Virus record (IMG/VR): IMGVR_UViG_3300045997_000193
Span: 1 to 45,343 of that record
Strand: one strand, 5' to 3'
From: a virus
Length of the DNA stretch: 45,343 bases
Shown here: one piece after another, positions 20,590 through 28,231 of the stretch
Layout: every line of letters begins with the position of its first letter
How positions within the stretch are numbered: the stretch's first letter is position 1
Position numbers and translations under genes: made by a program
Notes under the pieces: model-generated
Databases searched by the model: none
What the model was told of the DNA's origin: nothing
What the model saw: the letters and a program-made list of their open reading frames with translations, nothing else

Positions 20590-20628
20590 CAAAGAAAACG
20601 GCCGCCCGAGGGCGGCCGTCCTCTTTTC
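20590..20628. terminator. bidirectional terminator between convergent genes
   Basis: GGCCGCC and GGGCGGCC form a stable stem with a CGA loop, flanked by AAAGAAAAC on the left and GTCCTCTTTTC on the right. T tracts therefore follow the stem in both directions. It closes the rightward pair and the leftward exported-protein group. Confidence 0.85.
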
Positions 20629-20640
20629 AGCGGCGAACGC

Positions 20641-21024
20641 TTACGGGGTGATGAAAATCCCGAGCACGTTCGTGGTGCCGAGCGCCGCGCCCGCGCCGGC
20701 TTGCTGACCGAGCGAAGCCGACGTCTGCAGCGCCGAGCCGAGCGACCCGCCGAACGACGAGCCCGCCGTGTTGCCGGTCGAGCCGCTGGCGACGGTCACG
20801 CCGCCATTGCCGATACGACCCGCGCCAGCCGCGGCATTGCTCGCCGAGCCCTGCGTGGTGTTGCCGGCGAGTCCGAAGCCAGCGGAAGCCGAGCCGGCGA
20901 ACGACGTGCCGGTGACGGCCGACTGCGCGCCGGTTTGGACCGTGCCGGTTTGCACGCCGAGCGTGACCGCACCGGCGTTGACCGCGAACAGCGCGGCAAC
21001 AGCTGCGAAGATGATGCGCTTCAT
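20641..21024 (-). CDS. exported Gly/Ala/Ser/Thr-rich repeat protein
   Basis: 127 residues from ATG 21024 behind AAGGGGATTCACC. Residues 1-19 are a signal peptide (MKRIIFAAVAALFAVNAGA). The mature chain is made of Gly-Ser-Thr-Ala-rich alternating segments (FAGSASAGFGLAGN, GNTAGSSFGGSLG), like a beta-helical or fibrous secreted protein, and has no Cys. No family recognised. Last gene of the leftward late region. Confidence 0.6.
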   Translation of the reverse strand: MKRIIFAAVAALFAVNAGAVTLGVQTGTVQTGAQSAVTGTSFAGSASAGFGLAGNTTQGSASNAAAGAGRIGNGGVTVASGSTGNTAGSSFGGSLGSALQTSASLGQQAGAGAALGTTNVLGIFITP

Positions 21025-21092
21025 GGTGAATCCCCTTGCAAGAGAGAGTGACGAGTGCCGCGATTGCCCGCGCAGCGTCGGGTGGTGAAATC

Positions 21093-21272
21093 CTACTCCG
21101 TCGGCGCCTTCGATTCCAGCGCGGCGACGACGGCGACCAGCGCGGCCTTCACCGCCGCCTCGGCCGCCGCAACCTTCGCCGGATCGTAGGGCCCGCCGGA
21201 ATTGTGCTCCGCGATCACCGCGGCGATCTTCTCGGCCGCATGCTTCGCTTCGCGCATCTGGTGGAGCGTCAT
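21093..21272 (-). CDS. small helical protein
   Basis: 59 residues from ATG 21272, two bases after the previous stop. Two amphipathic Ala/Lys/Glu helices (MREAKHAAEKIAAVIAEHN and AAEAAVKAALVAVVAALES). Function unknown. It may pair with the 86-residue neighbour. Confidence 0.55.
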   Translation of the reverse strand: MTLHQMREAKHAAEKIAAVIAEHNSGGPYDPAKVAAAEAAVKAALVAVVAALESKAPTE

Positions 21273-21274
21273 GG

Positions 21275-21535
21275 TTACGTCCCGGTCCCGGTCGCTCCGG
21301 TCGCGCCGGTCGGCGGCTCGGCCACGCCGGTCGCTCCGGTCGCGCCGGTGCCGCCCCCGGGCGGAACCGGGACGGCGATCTGCGGCGGATACGGGTCGGC
21401 GTGCGTGACGCCGAACTTGGCCTTCCACGCCGCGAACAGCGACGCGGCCGAAGCCCCCGCCGCGTCGGTTATGGCTTTGACTTTCTCCGAATTCGCGACC
21501 TGCGCCTCGGTGTAATCGATCAACGCTGCAGCCAT
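21275..21535 (-). CDS. small protein with C-terminal Gly-Ala-Thr collagen-like repeats
   Basis: 86 residues from ATG 21535, three bases after the upstream stop. A helical N-terminal half (ALIDYTEAQVANSEKVKAI) is followed by Pro/Gly segments and GATGATG / GATGATGTG repeats, short collagen-like stretches. Such repeats occur in tail and capsid decoration proteins. It lies after the tail-fibre genes. Function unknown. Confidence 0.55.
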   Translation of the reverse strand: MAAALIDYTEAQVANSEKVKAITDAAGASAASLFAAWKAKFGVTHADPYPPQIAVPVPPGGGTGATGATGVAEPPTGATGATGTGT

Positions 21536-21537
21536 GT

Positions 21538-21744
21538 CTAGCCCTCCTTCCGTTGCTTGATCACGCCGGCCCATGCGGAGCGCAGCGCCTCGTTGTTCAT
21601 CCTGATCGCGGCGACCATGCGCGCGACCAGAGCACCCGCATCCGACGCGACGTGAGCCCGCTCCGGCGCCACGCCATCGTCGAACAACCCGGAGCGGCGC
21701 CGACCCGCACGCCGCGACCGGGTGTCGAGATCATCAACGCCCAC
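21538..21744 (-). CDS. small hypothetical protein (GTG start)
   Basis: 68 residues from GTG 21744, overlapping the stop of the exported Gln-rich protein by 11 bases. Helical in its C-terminal half (ALVARMVAAIRMNNEALRSA). No ATG is available at a sensible place. It fills the space between two well-supported genes. Function unknown. Confidence 0.5.
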   Translation of the reverse strand: MGVDDLDTRSRRAGRRRSGLFDDGVAPERAHVASDAGALVARMVAAIRMNNEALRSAWAGVIKQRKEG

Positions 21745-22609
21745 GCGGGCTCGCGAAGTTCTGGACGATGATGTCGCGGCCCTCGTAGCCGGTCTGGTCG
21801 ACCGGCGCCGCGGTGTTCGAAACCTGCTGCCACGCGCCGTTCTGCCAGCGGTAGTTAGGACCCGGTGGCGGCGACGTCGGTTCATCCTTGCTCGACTTCG
21901 GCGCCTCCTTCGAATCCTTCGGCGCATCCTTCTCGCCCTTGTCCGCGGCCGGAGCATTGGCGGCCGGCTTCGACTGCTTCGGCGCCTCCTTCTGCCCCTT
22001 CATCGTGTCGCCCGCGGCGAGATCGCGCTCGGCCTGCGCGACGTTCATCGCGATGGCCTCGGCCTTCTTGCAGAGCGCCGGAGCGCGCGCCGCAACCTCG
22101 GCGTTGCCGCAGAGCAACGAAACAGCGCTGGCGTTCTCGTTGAGCGCCGACAGCATCCGCGCGTTCTCGCGCCGGGTGCATTCGGGATCGATCACGCCGC
22201 CGCCGAGCGCCACGCCGAACCCCATGCCGGAAACGCCGCCTTGATAGGTGGCGAAACACGGCGTCGTCGGGTTCATCACGCCGAGCGACATCGCCGGAGC
22301 GTATTTCAGCTTCTGCTCGGACGGGGTGTCGTTGTCGAACGTGATCTGGTTCGCGTTGCCGACGAGATTCGAGTTGCCTTGCTGCTGCGCCTGACCCTGC
22401 CGACTCGACGCCGACTGCGACTGCCCCTGATCCTGACCCTGCGCCTGCCCTTGATTCTGACGCTGGTTCGATTGGGCGGCGGAAAGCGAACCCGACTGCG
22501 AGTTCGCCGTGCTCGCAGAATTGCTCTGCGCATTCGTTTCCTGCGCGGCCGCGGGGAACGCCGCAAACAGCGCGGCGAGCAACAGCCCGGAATAGATGGT
22601 GGATTTCAC
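21734..22609 (-). CDS. exported Gln/Ser-rich protein with Cys core (GTG start)
   Basis: 291 residues from GTG 22609 behind GGGAGGTTTC. A signal peptide (1-22, ending AAAQ) precedes a low-complexity Gln/Ser/Gly region (about 24-80), a conserved-looking core with four Cys (PTTPCFA, DPECTRRENARML, LLCGNAEV, ALCKKAEA), a Lys/Pro/Asp-rich linker (about 210-250) and a short C-terminal strand module (YRWQNGAWQQV). It is an unusual product for a phage: exported and disulfide-capable. No family recognised. Confidence 0.65.
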   Translation of the reverse strand: MKSTIYSGLLLAALFAAFPAAAQETNAQSNSASTANSQSGSLSAAQSNQRQNQGQAQGQDQGQSQSASSRQGQAQQQGNSNLVGNANQITFDNDTPSEQKLKYAPAMSLGVMNPTTPCFATYQGGVSGMGFGVALGGGVIDPECTRRENARMLSALNENASAVSLLCGNAEVAARAPALCKKAEAIAMNVAQAERDLAAGDTMKGQKEAPKQSKPAANAPAADKGEKDAPKDSKEAPKSSKDEPTSPPPGPNYRWQNGAWQQVSNTAAPVDQTGYEGRDIIVQNFASPRGR

Positions 22610-22653
22610 GAAACCTCCCTATGGTATGGCCGACGGCCGATGAGAATCTTGCG

Positions 22654-23781
22654 CTATTCGGAAATGAAAAGCAACGGCCCCCCGGACGTTCCCGAGCCCC
22701 CGGAAGCCGTCCGATATTGCACCTGCGTCCGCACCTGCGAGATGACCAGATTGTTACCGGCCGGCGCCTGATTGCTGCTGGCAACCTGCGCCACAATCGA
22801 CAGCATGAACCCCGACCCCTGCTTGACCTCGCGCAGCGTGTCCCGGGTGACGCCGCGCGCCGCCAACTGCGCCTCGGTGATGGTGAACGAAAGCACCTGC
22901 GTTCCGGCCCCCGGAGCCGGCGAGCCGCCGCCGCCGCCAACCTGCTGCGCGTTGGTCAGCACGCCATTAAAATGCCCGTTGTTCGTCCACGCCACCGAAA
23001 CGTCGATGGCATTCGGGCTTTGATTCATGCCGTGGATTTGCACATCCAGCCGCGTGATCGTCGCGCCATCGGGGATGTCGGCCCAGTTCGCGTAGCAGAA
23101 CGCGGTGAGGAACTTCGACCGCTCGCCCTGCACCCCCTGCTGCGAGAGCGTCGTCGAATACGCCGACGCGCCGCCACCGACCCATGTTGCCCATGCCGTT
23201 CCCGGGTTGTCGGAGTCGAGCAGCAGCTGCGCCGCGTAGAGGTAGTCGGACCCGAGCCAGCCGGTAACCGCCCCGGGCGGCAGCGTGCCAGCCCCGCCCC
23301 CGGATGGCGGCGGAGTATCGCCGGCCGGTGACCAAGTGATCGACGCGCCGGTCTGCCCCGGGGCGAGGAACCCGCGCAGCGTGACGCCGCCGGTGGAACC
23401 TTCCGCGAGGTAGGCTTGGATCTCCACCGCGCCGCCTTGATCGCGGACCAGCTGCGATGTCTCGTCGTTGTTCAGGTAGAACGTGAACGAGCCGCCGCCG
23501 CCCGCGACCTTCGACGAATACGAGCCGAGCGGAATCACACGGCGCGGCGCGTTGCCGACGTTCGTGACCGCCGTCAGCGTCACGATCTGACCGTCGAACG
23601 TCGCCGCCGATTGCGAGATGGAAACGGTGAACTTGGCCTGCCCCGCCTGCGCATCGTTGGGGATGGCCGGCGTCGGTTCGAGCGCCCATCCGAAAATCGG
23701 CTTCGGGCCGCGGTCGACGTTCGAGACTGTCTGCGTCGTCGACGCCGTTTGCGCCGGCAGGTTGGAAGTGGTCGCGGCCAT
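22654..23781 (-). CDS. tail tip/fibre protein, possible receptor-binding
   Basis: 375 residues from ATG 23781, whose first base overlaps the upstream TGA. A Thr/Ser-rich N terminus is followed by strand-rich modules with loops (WLGSDYLYAAQLLLDSDNPG, FCYANWADIPDG), Pro/Gly linkers near 155 and 280, and a C-terminal strand domain. Position after the J-like tip and the fibre fits a receptor-binding or fibre-tip protein. No named family is recognised. Confidence 0.55.
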   Translation of the reverse strand: MAATTSNLPAQTASTTQTVSNVDRGPKPIFGWALEPTPAIPNDAQAGQAKFTVSISQSAATFDGQIVTLTAVTNVGNAPRRVIPLGSYSSKVAGGGGSFTFYLNNDETSQLVRDQGGAVEIQAYLAEGSTGGVTLRGFLAPGQTGASITWSPAGDTPPPSGGGAGTLPPGAVTGWLGSDYLYAAQLLLDSDNPGTAWATWVGGGASAYSTTLSQQGVQGERSKFLTAFCYANWADIPDGATITRLDVQIHGMNQSPNAIDVSVAWTNNGHFNGVLTNAQQVGGGGGSPAPGAGTQVLSFTITEAQLAARGVTRDTLREVKQGSGFMLSIVAQVASSNQAPAGNNLVISQVRTQVQYRTASGGSGTSGGPLLFISE

Positions 23782-24704
23782 CAGTAGATCGCGGCGTTGC
23801 AATGAAAGATCGACGACTGCGCATCCCACCAAAACGAGATGACGGCTTCCTTGCGCGCGCCGGCCGCAAGATCAGGTGCAACGCCAATCGCGTAGCCGGG
23901 GAATACCATGTTCGCGGACGCGGTGAACGCGCCCAAGTTCGTCCCGCGCACGCGCATGCGGTAGATCACATTCGGATTCGGCGTCGACGCGAACGTGACA
24001 CTCCACGGCCCGCTGACGTTGACCGCCCATTGTGCGCCGTTCTTCGGCTCGATGGTGACGACGCCGGTGCCGTTGAACACCTGCTCGGTCGTCTGGTAAG
24101 ACGCGGCGCGATGACTCGACCATTGCGGCCCGCCCCAAAAGATCGTCGTCCCGCCATCGGCCAGCCGCGCAATGACGCTCGACGTTGCGGTGACCCAAGC
24201 CATCTGTGCGTTCGCCGCCGGAGCGCTGCCCTGCGCGACGATCTGCGACGATGGTGCCGAAGCGTCGACCGCGGTCGCCGACGCGGCGAGCAACCCCGCC
24301 CCGAGAATCTGGATGCCGTTGCGCGACACCAGCACGCCGGTATTGCGCTTGAAAATAATCGCGTCGCCAATCAGCGCGCCGGCATCGTTGTAGCGGTAGA
24401 ACCGCAGATCGTTGCCGGCCTCGGAGCCGCCTTCGGGTTGCCCGTCCGTGGCGACCGCCCACCGAATCGCCGGCGTGCCACCCGCGCCGCCGGTCGGGTT
24501 GACCCAATAGGAACCGATGCCGCCCGCGCCAACCGCCGCCGGGAAATTGATGTTGCCCGACATCGTGCCGCCGGTGAGCGGCAGGTAGCCGCCGCCGCCG
24601 AGCGCAAGGAACCGCGCGTCGATGCCCTGAAAGTTCTCGCGGATTTGATCAATCGCCGCTTGCCGCGTCTGATCGATGGTCGGTTTGTTGTAGTCGACGG
24701 CCAT
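23781..24704 (-). CDS. tail fibre protein
   Basis: 307 residues from ATG 24704. The N-terminal helix (about 1-35, IDQTRQAAIDQIRENFQGID) would attach to the tail tip. YLPLTGGTMSGNINF at about 40-54 is the classic phage tail-fibre shaft repeat motif. The rest is strand-rich with an aromatic C terminus (ISFWWDAQSSIFHCNAAIY). It lies directly after the J-like gene, as fibre genes do in siphoviruses. Confidence 0.75.
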   Translation of the reverse strand: MAVDYNKPTIDQTRQAAIDQIRENFQGIDARFLALGGGGYLPLTGGTMSGNINFPAAVGAGGIGSYWVNPTGGAGGTPAIRWAVATDGQPEGGSEAGNDLRFYRYNDAGALIGDAIIFKRNTGVLVSRNGIQILGAGLLAASATAVDASAPSSQIVAQGSAPAANAQMAWVTATSSVIARLADGGTTIFWGGPQWSSHRAASYQTTEQVFNGTGVVTIEPKNGAQWAVNVSGPWSVTFASTPNPNVIYRMRVRGTNLGAFTASANMVFPGYAIGVAPDLAAGARKEAVISFWWDAQSSIFHCNAAIY

Positions 24705-24705
24705 G

Positions 24706-27411
24706 TTAGAGCCCCTTGAATTGCCACGAAGCGCGGCCGGAAGTCGGCTGCCCCGCCGAGTTGAACAGCTTGACCGTGATGGTATTCGGAACGCCGCCCC
24801 CGATCACGATATTGTCGACGCGCGAGTAAACCGCGGTCGACGCGCCGTCGCCGATGATCGACGCGAACGCCGACTCCCACGACGAGTAACGATTCACCAG
24901 CGGAACAATTGCCGCCCCGCCGGCCGGAACGTCGACGGTCCCGCTCTCGATGGTCGGCACCGTCGAGTAGAGCAGCTGCCACGTTTGCGTCGTGCGGACG
25001 ATGGTGCCGGCATCGACCTCGATGCGCAGCTTGGCCCACCGCCCGCTCCCGGTCAGCGACGGGACCTCGGTGAACGGCCCCGCCTGCGTATCGGCGAGCA
25101 GCAGCTTCAGCCGGTAGCCATTCGACGGCCCGCCGATGACCTCGATGTTCCCGAGCAGCTGCCAATCGCCAGCCATGATCTGCCCGACGTCAATCGGCCC
25201 CGATTCAATCCACGCCGGGACCGTCGACGGCAACGCGATGATCGTGTCCTTGAGCGAGTCGTCGAACCGCCCGACCGCGTTGTCGGGGTTGTCCGCGCCG
25301 TCGCCCCACAAGCCCGCGGGGTTCGTGTTGACCATGTAGACCACGCCGCCCGCGGTCCATTGATCGAAGTTCTGCGAAGTGTAGGGAGCGAACGGCCACG
25401 GCCCCCGGGTGATGATCTGCCCGCCGTCGTGCGCAACCGTCACCCGCTGCCGCGTATCGCGCGCCGACAACTGCCCCGCCGTGTCGCGCGCCCGGATGGA
25501 GTAATCCCAAACGCCCTCCGGCTGATTGAACGCCACGAAGGAATTCGCGTCGACGTCGGTGACCGGAACCATCTGCGCCCACGTCGCGCCGGGAACGCCG
25601 CGGCGAATCTCGAACCCCGCAAGGTCCGGATCGGTCGGCCGCGTCCAGTTCATGAACACATCGCCGCCGGCTTCGACCGCAAAGAACGCCGGGACATCCC
25701 CGGGCGGAACGTCCTTGCCGACGACGGTGAACGGCGTCGACGTGACCTCGTTGCTCACCGCGCCACTCGGCGAGATCGCGCGCACCGAGAGGTAGTAGGT
25801 CCCGCCGACCGCGAGCGGATAGCTTTGAAACGACGGGAGCGCCGTCGTGCGCGAATCGACGACGACCTGCGCCGCCGGGTTGGTGACGTTGTAGAGCGTC
25901 GTCTGGAACGCCGAGTGCGCCTGCGTCGGACGCGCCCAATCGAACGCCAGCTGCGACAGCCAAGTGCCGTCGCCCTGCAGCGTCGACACCTCGCGCACGT
26001 TGACCGGCGGCACCATCACCGGCGGATCGAGCGTCGGAATCATCCCGCCCGGATTCAGCGGCGGCGGATCGACAATGGCGACCCCGTCGTAGATCGAGTC
26101 GGCGTAGGATTCCGCCTCGATGGACCAGCGACCGAAGCCCTGATCGGCCACCCGCGTCAACCGGAACGGCGCGTTGATCCCGTAATCCGGCAGCTGCACC
26201 GTCACCACTTCGGCCTGCTGCAGTTCCATCCCGGGATCGAACGCCGCCCATGCAAGCTCGGTCGTCGCCACGGTGAATTGATTCTGCCGTTCGAGCGCAT
26301 CGCGCGCCGCCTGCTCCGGCCGCGTGATCCCCGGCATCGCAAGCACCGACTCACGCCGGCCCGCGCCGGTTGCGACGCGCGGAGCATACTGCCGCCGCGT
26401 CTGAAAATTCTCCGGCACCGAGACATCGGTGTAGGCAATGCCGACGTCGGTCGGAATGTCGCGCAACCGCGCCCGCGAAATCTTCAGCGACCCCTGCAGC
26501 ATGTCGCCGTAGCTCACCAGCCGCGACGGCGTCGACCGACGCAACGGCTTGAAGTAGTAGACCCCGCCCCGCTCCCACAAAGCGCAGCCGGTGTAAGCCT
26601 GCATGTGAGCGATGATGTCTTCTACCTTCTGCGACTCGACGAACGCAATCGCGATTTGCTTGCGCCGCTGGCCGTCGACATCCTCGTCGCAGAAGTTCGC
26701 CGCGTCGATCAGCGACGCTTGATCGACCAGCCGCCCCGCGCCGAACTTGTCGTTCGTGATGAAATCCGCAAGGCAGAGCGCCGGGTTTGCGCTAAACACG
26801 GTGGTGTTCGAGCGCGGGTCAAACACCTTCCGCCCCGCCACGGTGGCCGAGATATTCGGGAACGCGTTCAGCTTCAGCGTCGGCGGGAGCGACAACCGAA
26901 CGTAGGCGACGTCAGGCATCGCATCCGCGAACGTCACGCCGACGCTTGCATACGCCACGACCGACGACGGGTCGACCGTCTGCGTCGGCGTGCCGGTGTA
27001 GAACTGCGCGTTCAATTCGGCCGGCGCGTAGCCCTTGCCGTCCATCTCAAGCGTCGACAGCAACTCCAACTCGCCGTGACCGATGACGCCGAGGATGTTC
27101 AGGAACCCGGCCTGCACGATCAGCCCGACAATCGCCAGCCCCACGCGCACCGGCGTGCCGTAGACAATCGGGATGACGGCATTCGCGCCCGCGATGCTGC
27201 GCGCACTCCACTCCACCGGCCGCGCCGCCGCGTTGACGCGCCCCGCCGACGGCGAGTTGACGTCGACGATCTCCCACACTTGCCCGTTCGCGACATAGAC
27301 GTTCTTCGGAATCGTCGCCGAGTTCCAATAGCCGTGGTGCGCAAGCAACGCAAGCTCGGCGTCGGTGAAGCGGTTGCCGCCCCCCGATGGCCGGTTGGGG
27401 ATGATGCTCAT
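24706..27411 (-). CDS. lambda J-like tail tip / host-specificity protein
   Basis: 901 residues from ATG 27411. Forms the central tail tip that contacts the receptor. The order fits the family: an N-terminal basal region (about 1-200), a phage-tail tip attachment domain with CADEDVDG-type and YTGCALWERGGVYYFKP segments (about 270-310), two fibronectin-III-like modules (about 470-560 and 580-670, WTRPTDPDLAGFEIRRG) and a C-terminal strand domain. The start overlaps the upstream stop. One copy of the dispersed 14-bp motif is at 24901-24914. Good confidence in the role; module boundaries are by eye. Confidence 0.8.
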   Translation of the reverse strand: MSIIPNRPSGGGNRFTDAELALLAHHGYWNSATIPKNVYVANGQVWEIVDVNSPSAGRVNAAARPVEWSARSIAGANAVIPIVYGTPVRVGLAIVGLIVQAGFLNILGVIGHGELELLSTLEMDGKGYAPAELNAQFYTGTPTQTVDPSSVVAYASVGVTFADAMPDVAYVRLSLPPTLKLNAFPNISATVAGRKVFDPRSNTTVFSANPALCLADFITNDKFGAGRLVDQASLIDAANFCDEDVDGQRRKQIAIAFVESQKVEDIIAHMQAYTGCALWERGGVYYFKPLRRSTPSRLVSYGDMLQGSLKISRARLRDIPTDVGIAYTDVSVPENFQTRRQYAPRVATGAGRRESVLAMPGITRPEQAARDALERQNQFTVATTELAWAAFDPGMELQQAEVVTVQLPDYGINAPFRLTRVADQGFGRWSIEAESYADSIYDGVAIVDPPPLNPGGMIPTLDPPVMVPPVNVREVSTLQGDGTWLSQLAFDWARPTQAHSAFQTTLYNVTNPAAQVVVDSRTTALPSFQSYPLAVGGTYYLSVRAISPSGAVSNEVTSTPFTVVGKDVPPGDVPAFFAVEAGGDVFMNWTRPTDPDLAGFEIRRGVPGATWAQMVPVTDVDANSFVAFNQPEGVWDYSIRARDTAGQLSARDTRQRVTVAHDGGQIITRGPWPFAPYTSQNFDQWTAGGVVYMVNTNPAGLWGDGADNPDNAVGRFDDSLKDTIIALPSTVPAWIESGPIDVGQIMAGDWQLLGNIEVIGGPSNGYRLKLLLADTQAGPFTEVPSLTGSGRWAKLRIEVDAGTIVRTTQTWQLLYSTVPTIESGTVDVPAGGAAIVPLVNRYSSWESAFASIIGDGASTAVYSRVDNIVIGGGVPNTITVKLFNSAGQPTSGRASWQFKGL

Positions 27412-27743
27412 GGGAATTGCTCTAGACTCAATTCAGCCGAGTAGACATCCTTGCCGACCTGCCGGAACACCGGCGGCCGGGTGATGATGGCAGAGATCGC
27501 CGGCCCGGAGCCGTGCGGGTTGAACTCAATCGGCAGCCGCCGGTTCGCCTTGTAGAACGTCCACAATTCCGCGCGCTCGTGCGCGGTGAGGTAGGGATGC
27601 ACGATGCGCCACATTTGCTTCGGCTCGACGTAGAACGCGCGCGCGCGCCCCGTCCCGTCGATGGCGCGATCAATCGCGAGGTCGTCGGCGTAGTCGAGCG
27701 TCGACGCAAAGCCGACGCACTTGATCGGGTAGCGATTCGCCAT
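27408..27743 (-). CDS. minor tail protein, tip assembly
   Basis: 111 residues from ATG 27743, overlapping the upstream TAA (TAATG). A small strand-rich domain with FYVEPKQMWRIVHPYLTAHE and FYKANRRLPIEF resembles short phage minor tail proteins placed between the hub and the J-like tip. No exact family is claimed. Confidence 0.6.
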   Translation of the reverse strand: MANRYPIKCVGFASTLDYADDLAIDRAIDGTGRARAFYVEPKQMWRIVHPYLTAHERAELWTFYKANRRLPIEFNPHGSGPAISAIITRPPVFRQVGKDVYSAELSLEQFP

Positions 27744-28231
27744 TACCGTTCCGCCTCCAGCGAAATCGTGCGCCCGCCCCATTCGAACTTCAGCCCCGGG
27801 GGCGGCAGCACCGAAAAACCGTTCTCGACGTTGATGACCGTGCGCGGCGCATAGATTTTCGCGGCCGACGATTGCCACAATTGGACCGTGATGTTGCTCA
27901 CCAGATCAGAGATGCCGTCGATGAAACCATCGAACATCTTCAGCACCGTGTCAGGCGTCGGGACCTCGCCGTAGAAAATCCACACTTGCGCCCGCGCGTT
28001 GTAAATGTCGCCGGAAGTCATGAGTCGCGCAATCGCCGGGTTCCCGCCCGGGAGCACCATCGCCGAGCCGCGGAACTCCCACCCGCCCGGGACCCATTGA
28101 TGCCCGTCGTAGGAAAACGGCCCGCGCGTGGTGTAGCGCAGCGTGCCTGACGGCAAATCGAGTTGGAACAGGTAGCCCGGGAGCGTGACCGGCTTGTGCA
28201 GTTCCGATACCAGCGGAACGGGCAACGTCAT
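27743..28231 (-). CDS. minor tail protein (hub/tip-associated)
   Basis: 162 residues from ATG 28231, overlapping the tape measure stop as ATGA. Strand-rich with GYLFQLDLPSGTLRYTTRG, YDGHQWVPGG and FDGFIDG, as in the DUF2163-like tail proteins that follow the tape measure in siphoviruses. Family assignment is by pattern and position. Confidence 0.6.
   Translation of the reverse strand: MTLPVPLVSELHKPVTLPGYLFQLDLPSGTLRYTTRGPFSYDGHQWVPGGWEFRGSAMVLPGGNPAIARLMTSGDIYNARAQVWIFYGEVPTPDTVLKMFDGFIDGISDLVSNITVQLWQSSAAKIYAPRTVINVENGFSVLPPPGLKFEWGGRTISLEAER

Noticed and set aside
24703-27444. 913-residue plus-strand open frame opposite the J-like tail gene
   Set aside because: Arg/Pro/His-rich low-complexity translation typical of an antisense frame in GC-rich DNA. 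The minus strand has clear tail domains and ribosome binding sites.
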